The position numbers and the translations under genes were made by a program. Positions 51,773-62,845 of a stretch of DNA of 64,000 nt are shown here, in pieces (the stretch's first letter is position 1; every line of letters starts with the position of its first letter). The DNA is from Mantamonas sphyraenae (lineage: Eukaryota; CRuMs; Mantamonadidae). Location: NCBI GenBank assembly GCA_026936335.1, contig JAPMXV010000035.1, positions 124,001 to 188,000 on the forward strand, written 5' to 3'. Under the pieces are notes generated by a model, which saw only the letters and a list, made by a program, of their open reading frames with translations, was not told where the DNA came from and searched no databases.

Positions 51773-54700
51773 TCAGTTGTCGTTGTCGTCGTCGTCCTTG
51801 TGGATTCGCTGCAGGCCAGCTGGACGTCTTCCTTGCGTGAGGAGGCACACGGCCAAGATCGCGATATTGAGCAGAGCGTTGACATCTCGATTGATGACTC
51901 GCATGCTGTGGGCCCCTGCACACGCCTGAACCGCTGCACGTGCCCCTGCCGTGGCACTGCGACACCCGTGTTGTGCAACACACTCTTGACAACCAACCCA
52001 GCGTCCCATCGATTTTTTCGTGCTGCCCAAGGCATGGCAGTATTGAACTTCTCCATGGCACCGTGAGTGGTTCTTCGTGGTGTTGTACTCGGATACAATG
52101 AGCACCAGGGTGTGCAATGCAAGCTTCGAGGTCCAGGAGGTGAAGTTGCCCCCCGTCCAGGTTTGTGGCCCTGCCACAGTCAGCACGTGCTTCCTGTGCA
52201 ACGTTTTTGCATATGACTTTGCCGCCGTGTAGCATCGCTGAGCCTGCGCATTCTTGCAGCGAGCTGACTGAGCCCTGGATGCTGGCGTGTGTTCGCCGCT
52301 TGAGCGCTTGTGCCCACGTCTTTGCACCAACTCTCCCCTGTGCGAGGTAGTGGACACGCGCACGAGCGTGCCGTACACACGTGAACCTCGTCGGAACTCA
52401 GGCTCAGCAGAAGGGGCAAAGAGCGCTGCGTGATTTTTGGTCTTGCCACCGTCCAGAATCAGCATCACCGCCTCGTTCATCCACGTCTGCGGCGGCTTGC
52501 GGAACAGCACCTGCCTCTCAAACAGGGCTCCTTTTGGAGTCAATGCCTGCTCCCGGGGAATACAATCGAGCAGCTTGTTTGCTTGTTCGGCGTTGTGGCC
52601 GCTGGCGCGAAGCAGGCGCACAGTTCTTTCGCGGCCGAGCAATCGCACAGATGCTGTCAGAATGACAGCAGCGTTGTGTGACTTTTTCAGGAAAGGCAGC
52701 AGGTACGCAACGCTGCGCTGTGAGGTCTCAAAGAGCTCATCCAGAAAAAAGCATCCACAGATTTTGGGGTCCAGGTACGAGTCCACCAGGCTCAGGAGGG
52801 ACAATAAGGGTGCCTGCTTGTGACGGCAGTACTTCCACGTGCCCATGTGCCGCGCAGCACTGCCCCAATAGCCAGACAGCTGGCTGGGCGATGCAGAAAG
52901 CAAATCCGGTGTGAAGATGAGTGACACAAGGGGTGGTTGTGTCGTCCTCGCACGATGCTGAGCGAGGCTGTTACATGATAACCATGCCTCAACGAGCGTT
53001 TGCAAGTAGTCGATGTTGGCACACAACGTGTCCTTCTCTTGCATGACAATCTGGTGCAGCTCACCGGGATTGTCCGCATCGTTTGCCCAGGCCTGAAGGT
53101 TCTCCACGGTGGCGTTTCCGGTGCTCTCCCACGTGCGGAGGATGTTCCAATAGTCTGTCGGCGTGTACATGACCTGCGCCTCTGGATTGACCTGTTGGGG
53201 AAGGTTCAGCGGCTGCTCGCCTGCCTTCAGCGTGCTCACAGCATCCAAAAGGTCTTTCACGTCGCCATCCGCATACAGGTGGTCCGCGGTGAAGTGGATT
53301 GTCTTTAACGCCTGCAGTGCTGCCTGTTTCAGTGCATCGGGGTCTGAATCGGACACGGAAGAATCTGCCCCATCAGATGTTCCCGAGGCAGAGGCTGAGG
53401 AGGATGAGGAGGAGGATGAGGATGAGGATGAGGATGAGGATGAGGATGAGGATGAGGATGAGGATGAGGATGAGGATGAGGATGAGGATGAGGATGAGGA
53501 GGAGGCGGCGGAGGCGGCGGCGGAGGAGGAGGAGGAGGAGGAGGCTGCGACGGGTGACTCGAAGATTTGCGTGAGATTGACCTCCTTCAGCCGCTTGCGC
53601 ACCATGGCGGCCGTCCTTGGCTTTGTGCTCTCCTTGCCGTTGTCGTTGAGGTAGTCTGCAATCACCTGGCTCGCTGCCTCCATGCCCAGAGATGTGACGT
53701 CTTCAGGCAGCATTGCGTGCAGAGCGCATGCCCGCGCTGCGCCTTGAACAAGCACAATCATGTCCTGTGCACAGCTGGCTCCGTGTTTGCCGACTGCAGC
53801 CAAACCGCGCTTGGTGTCCTCGTCCAGGGCTTCCACCAGTGGCACACAACCAGGCCCGGCGGGGGCATCCGCAATTTGGAGCGGTGACGGGAGGCACCTG
53901 GAGGACCAGTGCTCGTTTGCACTCCAACCAGCATTTCCTGCGGCCTGCACGTCCAGCACCAACACCTTGCCATCGTGGCTCTGTGCCAGTGCGTTCGCCA
54001 CACTCCTTGCTAGCTTGTCCAGTCGCAGGGTCAGAAGGGGAGAATCCACGGGCACAGCGTCGCCCGTTTCACCTGCGCGTGTTGTTCGACGTTTGGGAAC
54101 AGAACGAACGGCATCCTGCAGGAGATAAGGGAGAAGCTTCACGAATACGTTCAGCATCACCAGTGTGGCCCTCCCGAAGGCTTGTGTTGCAGAAGAGAGG
54201 TCTGAAACAACGGCATGCGTTTCGGCGGACCAATCAGCCGCGTTCTCGCTGGCCGCGGCGCCGGCCTTCAAAGGGATCATCGAGACGTCCGAGTCCACCA
54301 GACCACACAGGTGATCCGGTGCCGTCTTTCCATCCAAGGCACCGACCCAAGCACAGGCAGCGAGGACGCCGTCTTCCCCGATTTCGCGCATCCGCTTCCC
54401 AAACATCTTTGTGGCCTCTTCTTCCAGACTCAGCAGACCCTCCTCGCGCTTCTCGCTGACGCTCATGCGACGCTGCTTTCTGTACAACAGCGAGTAGTAC
54501 AAGGGAAGCAGGCCATGCTCGCGTGCATATGCTTGGATACGCTTCCGCGGCCGTTTCTTGCTCAACTCGGCCGTATCCATCTTGTCACGAAGCGACAGTG
54601 CCTTTTGAATGAGTTCAGCGTCGACCCTGTCCCAGTAGTTGGCCATGGCGTCGCAGAGGCTGCTTGAAACGACGTCTCCTCCACACTCGAGTTCCATCTT

Positions 54701-56876
54701 GCAGACGCGTTTCAGCTGGGTCCTTCTGATCGTCACTCTCATTTGCATGCTTGCTGAAGCTTGCAGACGCTCCAACAGGTGCTTGACCTCCTCTGCCAAC
54801 CGTTGCGCGTCACCCAACACGGAGATCGTGTGCGTGTGACTCTGTTTGTCCTCGCGAAAATGGTCGCCGGCCATCAACACGACGTCCCCGCCAGCGTCCT
54901 CCGCATCGTTGTGTGCCTCTTCCAGATCCAGAAGCACATCATACGCGTTGTTCAGCACTACCAGTGTCTTCCTTGCCCTCCCTGTCCGTGTGTTCCTTGT
55001 GTCCAGCCCATGGATTCCATGGATTCGCTCTGGCGAACCGGCACCCACAATCACAAGGTCCTGTACATTCCCACTCTTATCCACAACGACAGAAAAGGCT
55101 TGTCCGACAAGTACATACGCCACCTGTCGTTTGGCGGTGGAAAACGAGTCCCAGGATTCCGGCAAATTCGCCGTCCCTTCTTTGCGCAGCCGCTGGGCAA
55201 AGAAGGACTCAAAGGCCCGGACCATGGCACCCTTGTCGCCCTTGCTCTGGTCCACCATCTGCTGGTACAAACCCTCCAAGGCCTCTTTGCTCACACTGTT
55301 GGGGATTTGGCTCTGGATGCGCTGGCTCTGCCGTCGCCTGTGAAACACACTCACCCATGGTGAGTCCATGTACACTGCACTGTCATACAGGTCATCCTCA
55401 AGCAATTGTCTCGATCCGGCAGACAGGGCTTGGTAGTCGCTGAGCAGCTTGCTCTCCTTGGCAGTGAACGACTTCGACAGGTACTCCACCAGATGCTGGA
55501 GAGAATCGATATGAACGACGGAGAGATGGTTGTCGCCTGTGCTTGGGGGTTCAAACCCCGTCGGTACGATCAGCTCGGTGCTCGCGACACCACAAGCCTT
55601 TGAAACCAGTGTTGAGTACTTTGAAAGCAGTGGGACCCGCGACGGGATGCCATCTCGCTTGCCAGTGAGCAGAGCGAACGTGTTCAATTGATACCTGGTC
55701 AACTCAGTCACCTCGTATGCCAGTAGCGGTTCTGTGGGATGCACACTGAAGAAAGACGCAGAAACGGTGGGGGCCAGTCGCACCACATCGGAGTCAGTGT
55801 GCACAAAGACGTGTTGGTACCGGTCATAATGAGCTGAAAAGAAGGCAGCCATTGCCTCCTCAGCTTCCAAAGAGGCCGACGTCGTTGGTGCAGGCGACAG
55901 AAACACGCCAGGCGTCTCTTGCATCGGCTGGGTCCAATCGTGCCGTGGAATGGACCTGGAGAGGTACTCGTGCAAGTAGCCATACGTCAGGTACGACCTG
56001 CATTGCCACAGCATGTCCTGGGTGGAGGATGGGTGTGAGCGAGGGAAATGAGAGAATGGCATGGGCACAAAAATGGATGCCTCACCTCATAGCTGGGCGG
56101 CTTCTTGTTTGATGCGGAGTGGCTGAGATGCCTCAACAGATCCTGGACATGCACCTTGTCCTTGAAGTGGGTTTGCATGCCTGCAAAGTCTTCGGGGGCA
56201 GCGTGGTGATCCAGGAACAGCAGGATGGCGGCATTGACACCTCTCGCGTCCAACTCCTTTTTCAACTGCGTCACCTCGTCAATGACTTCGTTTGCCTTGG
56301 TCCTGATGTGCGTTTGCACTTGCTCTTGTGTTTTCTCCTCCAGGTTTGCGTGCAGCCAAATGCTTTTGTCTGTGGAGGATGAGGAGGGGCGTGTGAAGAA
56401 CGGCAGCAGTGTGTCAGTTGGCCGTTGCGTTTTTGGGCGTTTTTGGCGCCAGCCAGCCAGTCACTGCACGTACAAAGGACACCACCATCGACACAGACCA
56501 CCATCATGTCTCCTTCGGGGTCGGCAACCTCGGAAATTCTGCTTGCCAGGGCAGGGGCGTTCAATGAATGACTGTTCTGTGGCAGTTGCGCAGGTGGATG
56601 TTCGCGCGGCGCTGTTGTCTCCTCTCCGGCCATCATGCGCATGTGTTTGAGCAGTACTGCCTTGCTGGGCCGCCACACCTTGTGTGTTTGGCCTGTGGCG
56701 TCCATCGTAACTTCGACAACCGCTTGTGCATCTCCATCGAATGCAGTCACAACCTTTCGCACGCTGGGCGGTAAGTCGTCCACACGAACCGATCTGGCAG
56801 CAAGGACGTCCTGCTGCCCTAAGATGGATTCAACAATGCCATCTACGGCGTCATCGCGGCTGCTGGATGATGACAT
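51773..56876 (-). CDS. Giant fusion: FEN1/XPG-like nuclease with TnpB/Fanzor-like RuvC end
   Basis: Three exons (56474-56876, 56086-56369, 51773-56017) encode 1643 residues. The N-terminus matches the FEN1/XPG (PIN-type) 5'-nuclease plan: VVCVDGGVLY (about residue 129), LLFLDHHAAPED (~187), LEAEEAMAAFF (~282), HVFVHTDSDVVRL (~304) and FALLTGKRDGIPSRV (~350), where FEN1 has LLGxDYxxGI. A poly-Ser tract lies near 1060-1105. The last ~230 residues look like a TnpB/Fanzor RuvC unit: LILDGGKTKNHAAL (Asp ~1418), LVLIVSEYNTTKNHSRCHGE (Glu ~1539 then zinc-ribbon Cys), VGCQEC, and RVINRDVNALLNIAI (Asp ~1607). The spacing of 121 and 68 residues suits a compact RuvC. Fanzor identity and catalytic residues are inferred from motifs. 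About 1000 central residues are unassigned. It is spliced and separates two DsbA-like paralogues. Confidence 0.72.
53399..53503. repeat. GATGAG hexanucleotide microsatellite in coding sequence
   Basis: About 100 bp of nearly perfect GAT-GAG repeat lie inside the large minus-strand gene, where they read as poly-Ser (TCA/TCC). On the opposite strand the same repeat would read as Asp-Glu. The repeat keeps the frame and marks a flexible linker. Confidence 0.9.
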
Positions 56877-57090
56877 TGTGTTTGATGCGACTCCGCGCGC
56901 AGCCGGCAGCTGTTGACCTCCTTTGATGCACACGTGCCAAGATCATAACAGTGGCGAGGTCTGCCTGTATCATGCTGATCTCCGCTTTCCCGACGTGGGC
57001 ATGTGACTGTTTGTGATCGCTCTGGTGTGGAGTTTGTTTGAAAATCCAGGTGTGCACAGCGCGCTGAACTTAACTGTAACGGGCCTCGGC

Positions 57091-57762
57091 ATGACGACTG
57101 CGACACATCGACTGCCTCTCCTTGCAGCTGTACTGCTGATATTGTGTGCGACGTGTTGCATGGGCGACCACTTTGAGCGACGCACGCCTGGCTACCGGCT
57201 GGGATCCCCGCTGGTCGATTCGGTGCATCTCGACTTTTTCCTGGACTTCCAGTGTCCGTATTGCAAGACAGCCTTCCCCACCATCCAGAGTGTGATGGAG
57301 CATTACAACGGCAACGCAGCAAACGGCTCGATGCCGCTTCGCCTGGTCCTGCACCCGTTTCCGCTTCCCTTTCACCGTTCCGGCTTCCTCAGCGCCTCAG
57401 CCGTGGCTGCCTTTGCACAGCTCATGCCTGGAGGCGAAGTCAAGTACATTGAGAAGCTGTATGCGGAACAGGATCAGTTCTACAATGCCCCTTCGTTCAA
57501 CAAAAGCCAGGCCGAACTGACGGAGCTCTTTGCGCAGTTTGCCAGTGAGTGTGGCATGGATGACCAACAGGCGTTTGTGAAAGCCATGCAATCGGATGTT
57601 GTGTATGAACAGGCCATCGGCAGTTGGCAGTACGCCATCGTGCGTGCCGTGCGAGCCACCCCAACCTTTTTTGTCAACGGCGTCCATGTCGCCGACGCGG
57701 ACAGCACATGGACGGTGGCACAGTGGACCAAACTGTTGGATCCGCTGGTGTACGGGCAATGA
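57091..57762 (+). CDS. DsbA-like thioredoxin-fold secreted protein, copy 2
   Basis: This is a single-exon gene of 223 residues. The signal peptide is LPLLAAVLLILCATCCMG. The active site is CPYC in LDFFLDFQCPYCKTAFP, closer to classical DsbA/glutaredoxin spacing than the CPDC of copy 1. The family insertion holds LHPFPLPFHRSGFLSAS and QDQFYNAPSFNKSQAELTEL. The cis-Pro strand is TPTFFVNGVHVADADSTWT. Compared with copy 1 it lacks about 30 residues before the CxxC and a few at the end. Both share the same order of elements along the whole length, so they are paralogues. It should be a soluble oxidoreductase of the ER or outside the cell. The stop is followed by a GT microsatellite and then, 52 bp on, by the convergent TauE-type gene. 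Confidence 0.87.
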   Translation: MTTATHRLPLLAAVLLILCATCCMGDHFERRTPGYRLGSPLVDSVHLDFFLDFQCPYCKTAFPTIQSVMEHYNGNAANGSMPLRLVLHPFPLPFHRSGFLSASAVAAFAQLMPGGEVKYIEKLYAEQDQFYNAPSFNKSQAELTELFAQFASECGMDDQQAFVKAMQSDVVYEQAIGSWQYAIVRAVRATPTFFVNGVHVADADSTWTVAQWTKLLDPLVYGQ

Positions 57763-57814
57763 GCAATGAACAATGTGTGTGTGTGTGTGTGTGTGTTGTA
57801 CTGTGAAGATGAGA

Positions 57815-59790
57815 TTAGCAAAATCGTGACAACCCAAGGCTGCGGCCTGCGGTGATGTCATCCGAGACTTCGTTGATGCCTGTGATGGCCATGAGGACAA
57901 AGCTGACGCTGAGGACAATGGAGATGACCATGGTGATGTAGGACAGCTTCCTGTGCTTCTTGATGAGCCAGTTCATGATGGTCTTCCCTGTGAGGGCGCC
58001 TGCAAAGCCCACGCAGGTATACCAGAAGCCATAGTCGTAGGGAAGGAGGCCTAGGACGAGATACTGCAGTGTGGTGGCAGATGCGGTGAAAAGGATCATG
58101 AAACTGGTGGTCGGGGCGACGATGTACGGATTCATGCCCATGTGCAGCAGCAGGGGCGACTTGATGAGGGCATCCTCAATGCCCAGAAGACCAGCCATGA
58201 TACCAGCCACAAAGCTGTACATGCAGTACAGGAGGATGTTGTCGATGGTCCAATGAATGTCGCCTTCGGGGAACGGGTAGCGCAGGCGGACTTTGTTCTC
58301 AAAGTCGCTGTGGAGCCTGCGTGCAGCCCAGGCGGTGGCCAGCAGGACAAAGGGCAGCACGGAAAAGATGACGGACCAGTATTCCCAGGTGCAGCTCTTG
58401 ATGCCCAGGATGGAGGGCATGGCGTGGCCTCCGTTGCTCAGCGACACAAAGAGGACAAAGAACCAGACAAAGACGAGGAGAGCAATCTTATCCCAGGCCG
58501 TCTTGCTTTCCTTGAAGATCATTTGGTGGACGGCAAACTGCTCCTCACGAAACAGATTCTTGGCGCCTGCACGGCCCTGTTCGTCGTCGCCCTCGTGGAG
58601 GGCCATGGTGCGGATGCCGCCGTCGTCGTGGAGGAGGTCATCGTCGTCGTCGTCTTCGTCCGAGTCGGCAAACGGGTGTGCGGCGGAGGGCGACAGCAAA
58701 TCGTGGCGTTCGGCCTCGGTGGCGAGCTCGTCGCGTGCAAAGTGCACCCAATCCGGGGAGGATTCTTGCCGATGCAGCTCACGAAAGTGCTTGAAGGTGC
58801 GCCAGGAGGCAACGGCCAAGGTGGTGGTCAGCAGAAAGACAATGAGCCAGGTGGGAAACACGACGTTAAGGAAAACACCGAGAATGGTGGCGGCCATGGT
58901 CAGCGGTTCGCCCACAAACGCCGCGTCATAGTTGATCAGCGGCCGGTTGACCACAGGGTGCCGCTGGCCAAAGTTTTTGATAAAGGTGGCGATGGAGCCG
59001 CCAAAGATGGTGGCCTTGCTCAGTGGGATGGCTGTCTGCGTGGGAAATTGCGCAAGGAGGATGAACAGGCCCACGTACAGACCGCCGCCGCCAATGCCGC
59101 CTGCAGCAGCAAGCGAAGCTGTGGTGGAAGGCACAACGCACACGGGTGCATCCAAAGGGTGTCACGTGCAGAAGGACGTCCATGTGAGCAGAGGCGGCAG
59201 GACGGGAGGTGGCAAACACGCCGGGAGGCGGAGGGGGATTGTGTTCGCGGGACCCCCGGGGTGGGGAAAGGCAGGCCCCTGGCGTGTGGGGAAGGCATGG
59301 GAGAGAGGCGATGGGAGGGCAAGGGGAGGGCAATGTGGAAGAGGGAGGGTTGGGCGGATGTGCATGGGCACGCACCTGCGATAAAGGCGAGGAAGGTGCC
59401 GAAAAAGTCGGGGCCGTTGAAGTGCGGGAAGAGCGACTTGTGGGCGCAGATGGAGCCGCCTGCGTCGCGGACGGGACGGCAGACAGTCTGTGGAGACTCG
59501 CATTGGGTTGTGTTTTGGCAGTAGCTGCAGATGCCATCTATACACACGAGCTGCTTTCCGCACTCTGCGAGCTGGAACTGCAGTTTGCAGTCGAGGCCGA
59601 GGGTGCCTGTGGGGTTGTTCTTGGGCGACACAAAGCGCCCGTCGGGGTCGCGTGGCACAGGCGTGGGCGTGGGTGTGGAGGTAGGATCAGCAGTGGGTGC
59701 TGCTTGGGTGCATGCAGGCAGCAGGCACAGGCACACCAACAACACCACGCATCGCAAAACGACCAGACGGGACGGAGGACGCAGCAGCAT
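57815..59790 (-). CDS. TauE/SafE-family membrane transporter
   Basis: Two exons, 59376-59790 and 57815-59118, encode 572 residues. The acceptor at 59119-59120 is preferred because it keeps ASLAAAGGIGGGGLYVG, the start of the first TauE repeat; a later AG would also stay in frame. A signal peptide and a Thr/Pro stalk are followed by a Cys-rich lumenal or extracellular domain with six or more Cys (LECGKQ-type pairs around CIDGICSYCQNTTQCES). Two bundles of membrane helices come next, separated by an acidic cytosolic loop with a Glu/Asp run (58620-58700). The second repeat has AGLLGIEDALIKSPLLLHMG. The family exports sulfite, taurine-derived or organic anions in bacteria and has plant homologues; the substrate here is unknown. 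Confidence 0.88.
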
Positions 59791-59845
59791 GGTAGGGTGT
59801 AGGGTTGGGCTGGAGGGAGGAAAGAGTGATGTTCTGTCGTATGTT

Positions 59846-60067
59846 CTATTGTGCCGGGAATGTCTCTTTGCCCGCTCGGATGGCTTCCAGGCGTGCAATG
59901 AGAGCCTTGTTGATGGGTTCGCGGAAGGCCTCGGGCAGCGACTGAATGTACGCCTTGACGTCTGCAGTGCGTCCTGCCAGGATGCCAGCCACCAGTTGGT
60001 TAATTACATTCTCGGTAGAGTCCTGCTGTTGTTGTTGTTGCTGTTGCTGTTGCTGTTGCTGTTGTTG

Positions 60068-60106
<39 letters not shown>

Positions 60107-62218
60107 TGGCTTGCGAGGGGGTGGCAGCTGAGGCTTCTGGGTTTGTACATTGGCCTGCTGCTTGCCCTTGTCCGAGTCATTGTAGGAGGAGGAGGAGGAA
60201 GAGGTGTGGGAATACTGCTGCAGCTGCTCGTCCTCGTCGTAGCGAGCCTTGGCGAGGGCTTCCTCGCGCTCCTTCTCTTCCTGCTCTGCACGCTGCATGC
60301 GTGCTGTCTCATCGTCGCGATCGGGAATGATGCGTTGCAGGCGCACCAGCTGGTCCATCGTCTGCTTGCGTGGGATGGGTCGTGGCGGAGGACGTCCCGC
60401 CCCAGCATCGTCGTCGTCGTCGTCGTCGTCACTGTACCGTGCAAACCGCGACGTCGCCGCCTTGGCCAATCCTGCCATGGCTGCAGCCTGCTGTGCCTGC
60501 GGGCCGTTGTTGCTAATGTTGTTGTTGTTGCTGCTGCTGCTGTTGCCCTGTGCACCCCCGTTGTTGTTGTTGTTGTTGTCATTGCCGTCTTGGACGTCGT
60601 CGTCGTCGTCGTCATCGTCATCGTCATCGTCATAGGCCACCACCAGAGCCGCGGCCTTGTATTCCTGGTCCGTGAGGGTGGGTGGGGGTGCAGAAGGCTC
60701 GCCCATGCTGATGACGTTGCCCTCGTCGTCAAACTGGACGGCGGCCATGGATGAGGTGCGGTCCATGTTGGATGATGACGATGATGAGGAGGAGGACTCG
60801 TCGCCTTCATCCTCATCAATGAGAGTCTCCAGCATGGATTGCTTCTCCTCGACGGCGCGTGCGCCCTTGCGCATGGCATGTTTCAGGGCTCCGCGACGCA
60901 GTTCGTCGGCAATGTTGATCATGCCGTACTGGACATTGGCCGAGTGCTGGTCCTGATCCTCCTCAAATGTGCTCTGCAGGATGGAGAGGGCGCGTGTGCG
61001 GCGCGTGTCCTGCTCTGCGCGCAGTTTGGCTTCGTCTTCAAACAGGGGAATGTCGCCGTCGCCGTACACCAGATCGTACTCTTCGATCATCAACTGCACA
61101 ATCTGGCAGCACGTGGGCGCCTCGGTCATCATGCTGCCCAGGGTTTCCTGCTGCGGGCGCAGGATATTGGGTGCCATGACAATGGCGAGGTTGGTGGGGG
61201 TCATTTTCGTCACCTCCTGCTCCTTTGACACCAAGTTGAGGAAACAGCAGAGATACTGTGTGTGTGTGTGTGTGGGGGGGGGGAGGGGCGCGGGAAAGGG
61301 CCACCAAGGGACGTAGCAACATCAATGGGTGTGAGTGCACATGGTGACGCGCAGGCAGCGTGGGGGGCAGGTGCTGCGTGGACCAAAAGAGCGGTTGTTG
61401 AAAAAACCCTCCTCGGTCGAAAGGGCCCACACGGGTATGTGCTGGCCATGCGGGAAAACACATATGTGGTGGGTGCAGGGATAGGGCCGTACGGTGGTTG
61501 GCACAAGGCCAATACGACACGGGCCAAGGACCAAAACGTACGCTGCTGAGAGTCTGGTGGATGGCGGGCATGGCGGCGACAATGGAGCGGAGAGCCTCGA
61601 TGCGTTCACGGCGCAGGGGCTGGTCGGCGACCATGAGGAAGGCGGGATAGAGGTCAAAGGTAAAGAGGGGCTCGGGCAGCTCGCGCAGGTAGAGCTTAAG
61701 CAGGCCTGCGACCACGTGAGGATCGGTGTTGGTGGGAAACACGACCTTTTTCCCTGCAAGCGGGGCGCGGATTTTGCGTGCAACGGGTTTTGCGGGACCG
61801 TCAGGGAGCACACAGCGGGTCAGACGAGACGGGTATGGGCGGCAATGGCGGAGGAACAAGGCAAGCAACACGGGAAAGCAGGGCAAGGGAGGTAGGGTGG
61901 CATGTGTGCAGTGGAGGACGCACCTTTGTTGAATTCCTTTTTGAAGCGCTGGATTTCGTCGGCGGAGCCGCTGAGACGAAAGATACCGGTCTCGGAGAGG
62001 CCTGGGGAGTGGGCAAGAGTGTCAGGAGATATCAGGCAGGGACGACGCAGGAGCGACGGGATGGATGGAGGGCACAGGAGAGGGAGAGGGAGAGAAAACG
62101 AACCGTAGCGTGTGACGAAATCAATGCAGAGGGGAATGATAGGCGGCGGCTCGGACCAGTAGGCGAGGGCTGTGCCAAACACAGCCGCCTTTTTGGATTT
62201 GAAGAGCTTCTTGAGCAT
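59846..62218 (-). CDS. RhoGAP-domain protein with polyQ/polyD tail
   Basis: GTPase-activating proteins of this class switch off Rho/Rac/Cdc42. The four exons are 62104-62218, 61924-62001, 61542-61753 and 59846-61255, giving 604 residues. The GAP domain occupies about residues 10-215. It starts with PPIIPLCIDFVTRYGLSETG, and the catalytic arginine finger is in TGIFRLSGSADEIQRF. LLKLYLRELPEPLF and KMTPTNLAIVMAPNILRP (with the conserved Asn) follow. Every intron falls within the domain and keeps frame. The tail is disordered, with acidic and Asn runs, a proline motif (GRPPPRPIPRKQ) that could bind SH3 domains, and a long Gln run made by a CTG/TTG repeat at 60024-60107. The last 50 residues form a small helical unit (INQLVAGILAGRTADVKAYI). 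The gene is divergent from the LSm gene, 102 bp apart. Confidence 0.92.
60024..60107. repeat. CTG/TTG repeat encoding polyglutamine
   Basis: About 84 bp of CTG and TTG triplets, read on the minus strand as CAG/CAA, give a run of about 28 Gln in the RhoGAP protein. The mixture of codons makes it less unstable than a pure CAG repeat. Confidence 0.9.
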
Positions 62219-62320
62219 GGCCGCTGTAAGGAAAGGGGTTGTTCGGGTGGAAAGGGAGAAACGATTGGGTGGAGTGGCGTCGGCGTCGAGGGAGGCAGTG
62301 GAAGCAGTGGGGCCGAGGGC

Positions 62321-62845
62321 ATGTCGAGCAGCAGCAAGATGCGGCGAGGGAAACAGCGACGGGATCCGATGCCACGTTCGCTGGGCTACCTGCTGAAGGA
62401 GCTTGTGGACACGGCGGTGGAGATGGAGATGGTGAACGACACGTGGGTGCAGGGCACGCTGCGGGATGTGGATGACAACCTCAAGTAAGCGCGGGTGGGG
62501 TGGCAGGAAGAGGGAGAAGAGGAGACCACAGGACGAATACTGACACGGACGGCGCATGGATTGCGGAACTGTAGCATGATTATGGTGGACGCAAAGCTAA
62601 AGAGGAGGTGGAAAAAGGCGGAGGAGCTGGATGTGTTGTTTATCAAAGGGGCTCGCGTACGTATGGTGCACGTACCGGACAGTGTGGACGCAGTGGGGCT
62701 GATGGACGCACGTTTGGAGCGGCTGGAGCGAGCGAGGGCGGCATTTTCAAAGCAGAAGAAGCGGGACGGAGGCAAGGAAGAGCGGATCAAGCTGCCAAAG
62801 CTGGAACCGTTGCGTGGCGTGCTGATTCCAAGGGGAGACTCGTGA
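62321..62845 (+). CDS. Sm-like protein, LSm10 type
   Basis: Two exons, 62321-62484 and 62575-62845, give 144 residues. The Sm1 motif is SLGYLLKELVDTAVEMEMVN followed by GTLRDVDDNLNMIMVDA across the splice site. The Sm2 part is LDVLFIKGARVRMVHVPDSV. The sequence VRMVHVPD, with LD-LFI-G before it, fits LSm10 of the U7 snRNP (VRYVHIPD in animals, from memory) better than SmD1. LSm10 helps process histone pre-mRNA 3' ends; outside animals its role is less clear. A basic N-terminal extension and a Lys/Arg-rich tail are additions. A canonical SmD1 could also evolve this ending, so the subtype is tentative while the Sm fold is firm. Confidence 0.82.

Noticed and set aside
51773-56876. UDP-glucose:glycoprotein glucosyltransferase, suggested by size and DsbA-like neighbours
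   Set aside because: No glycosyltransferase or thioredoxin-like repeats are present; the motifs are those of XPG-type and RuvC-type nucleases.
50600-57800. Terminal inverted repeats bounding the nuclease gene
   Set aside because: Only an 8-bp match (GCAGCCGG) occurs on both sides, in direct orientation, which is within chance.
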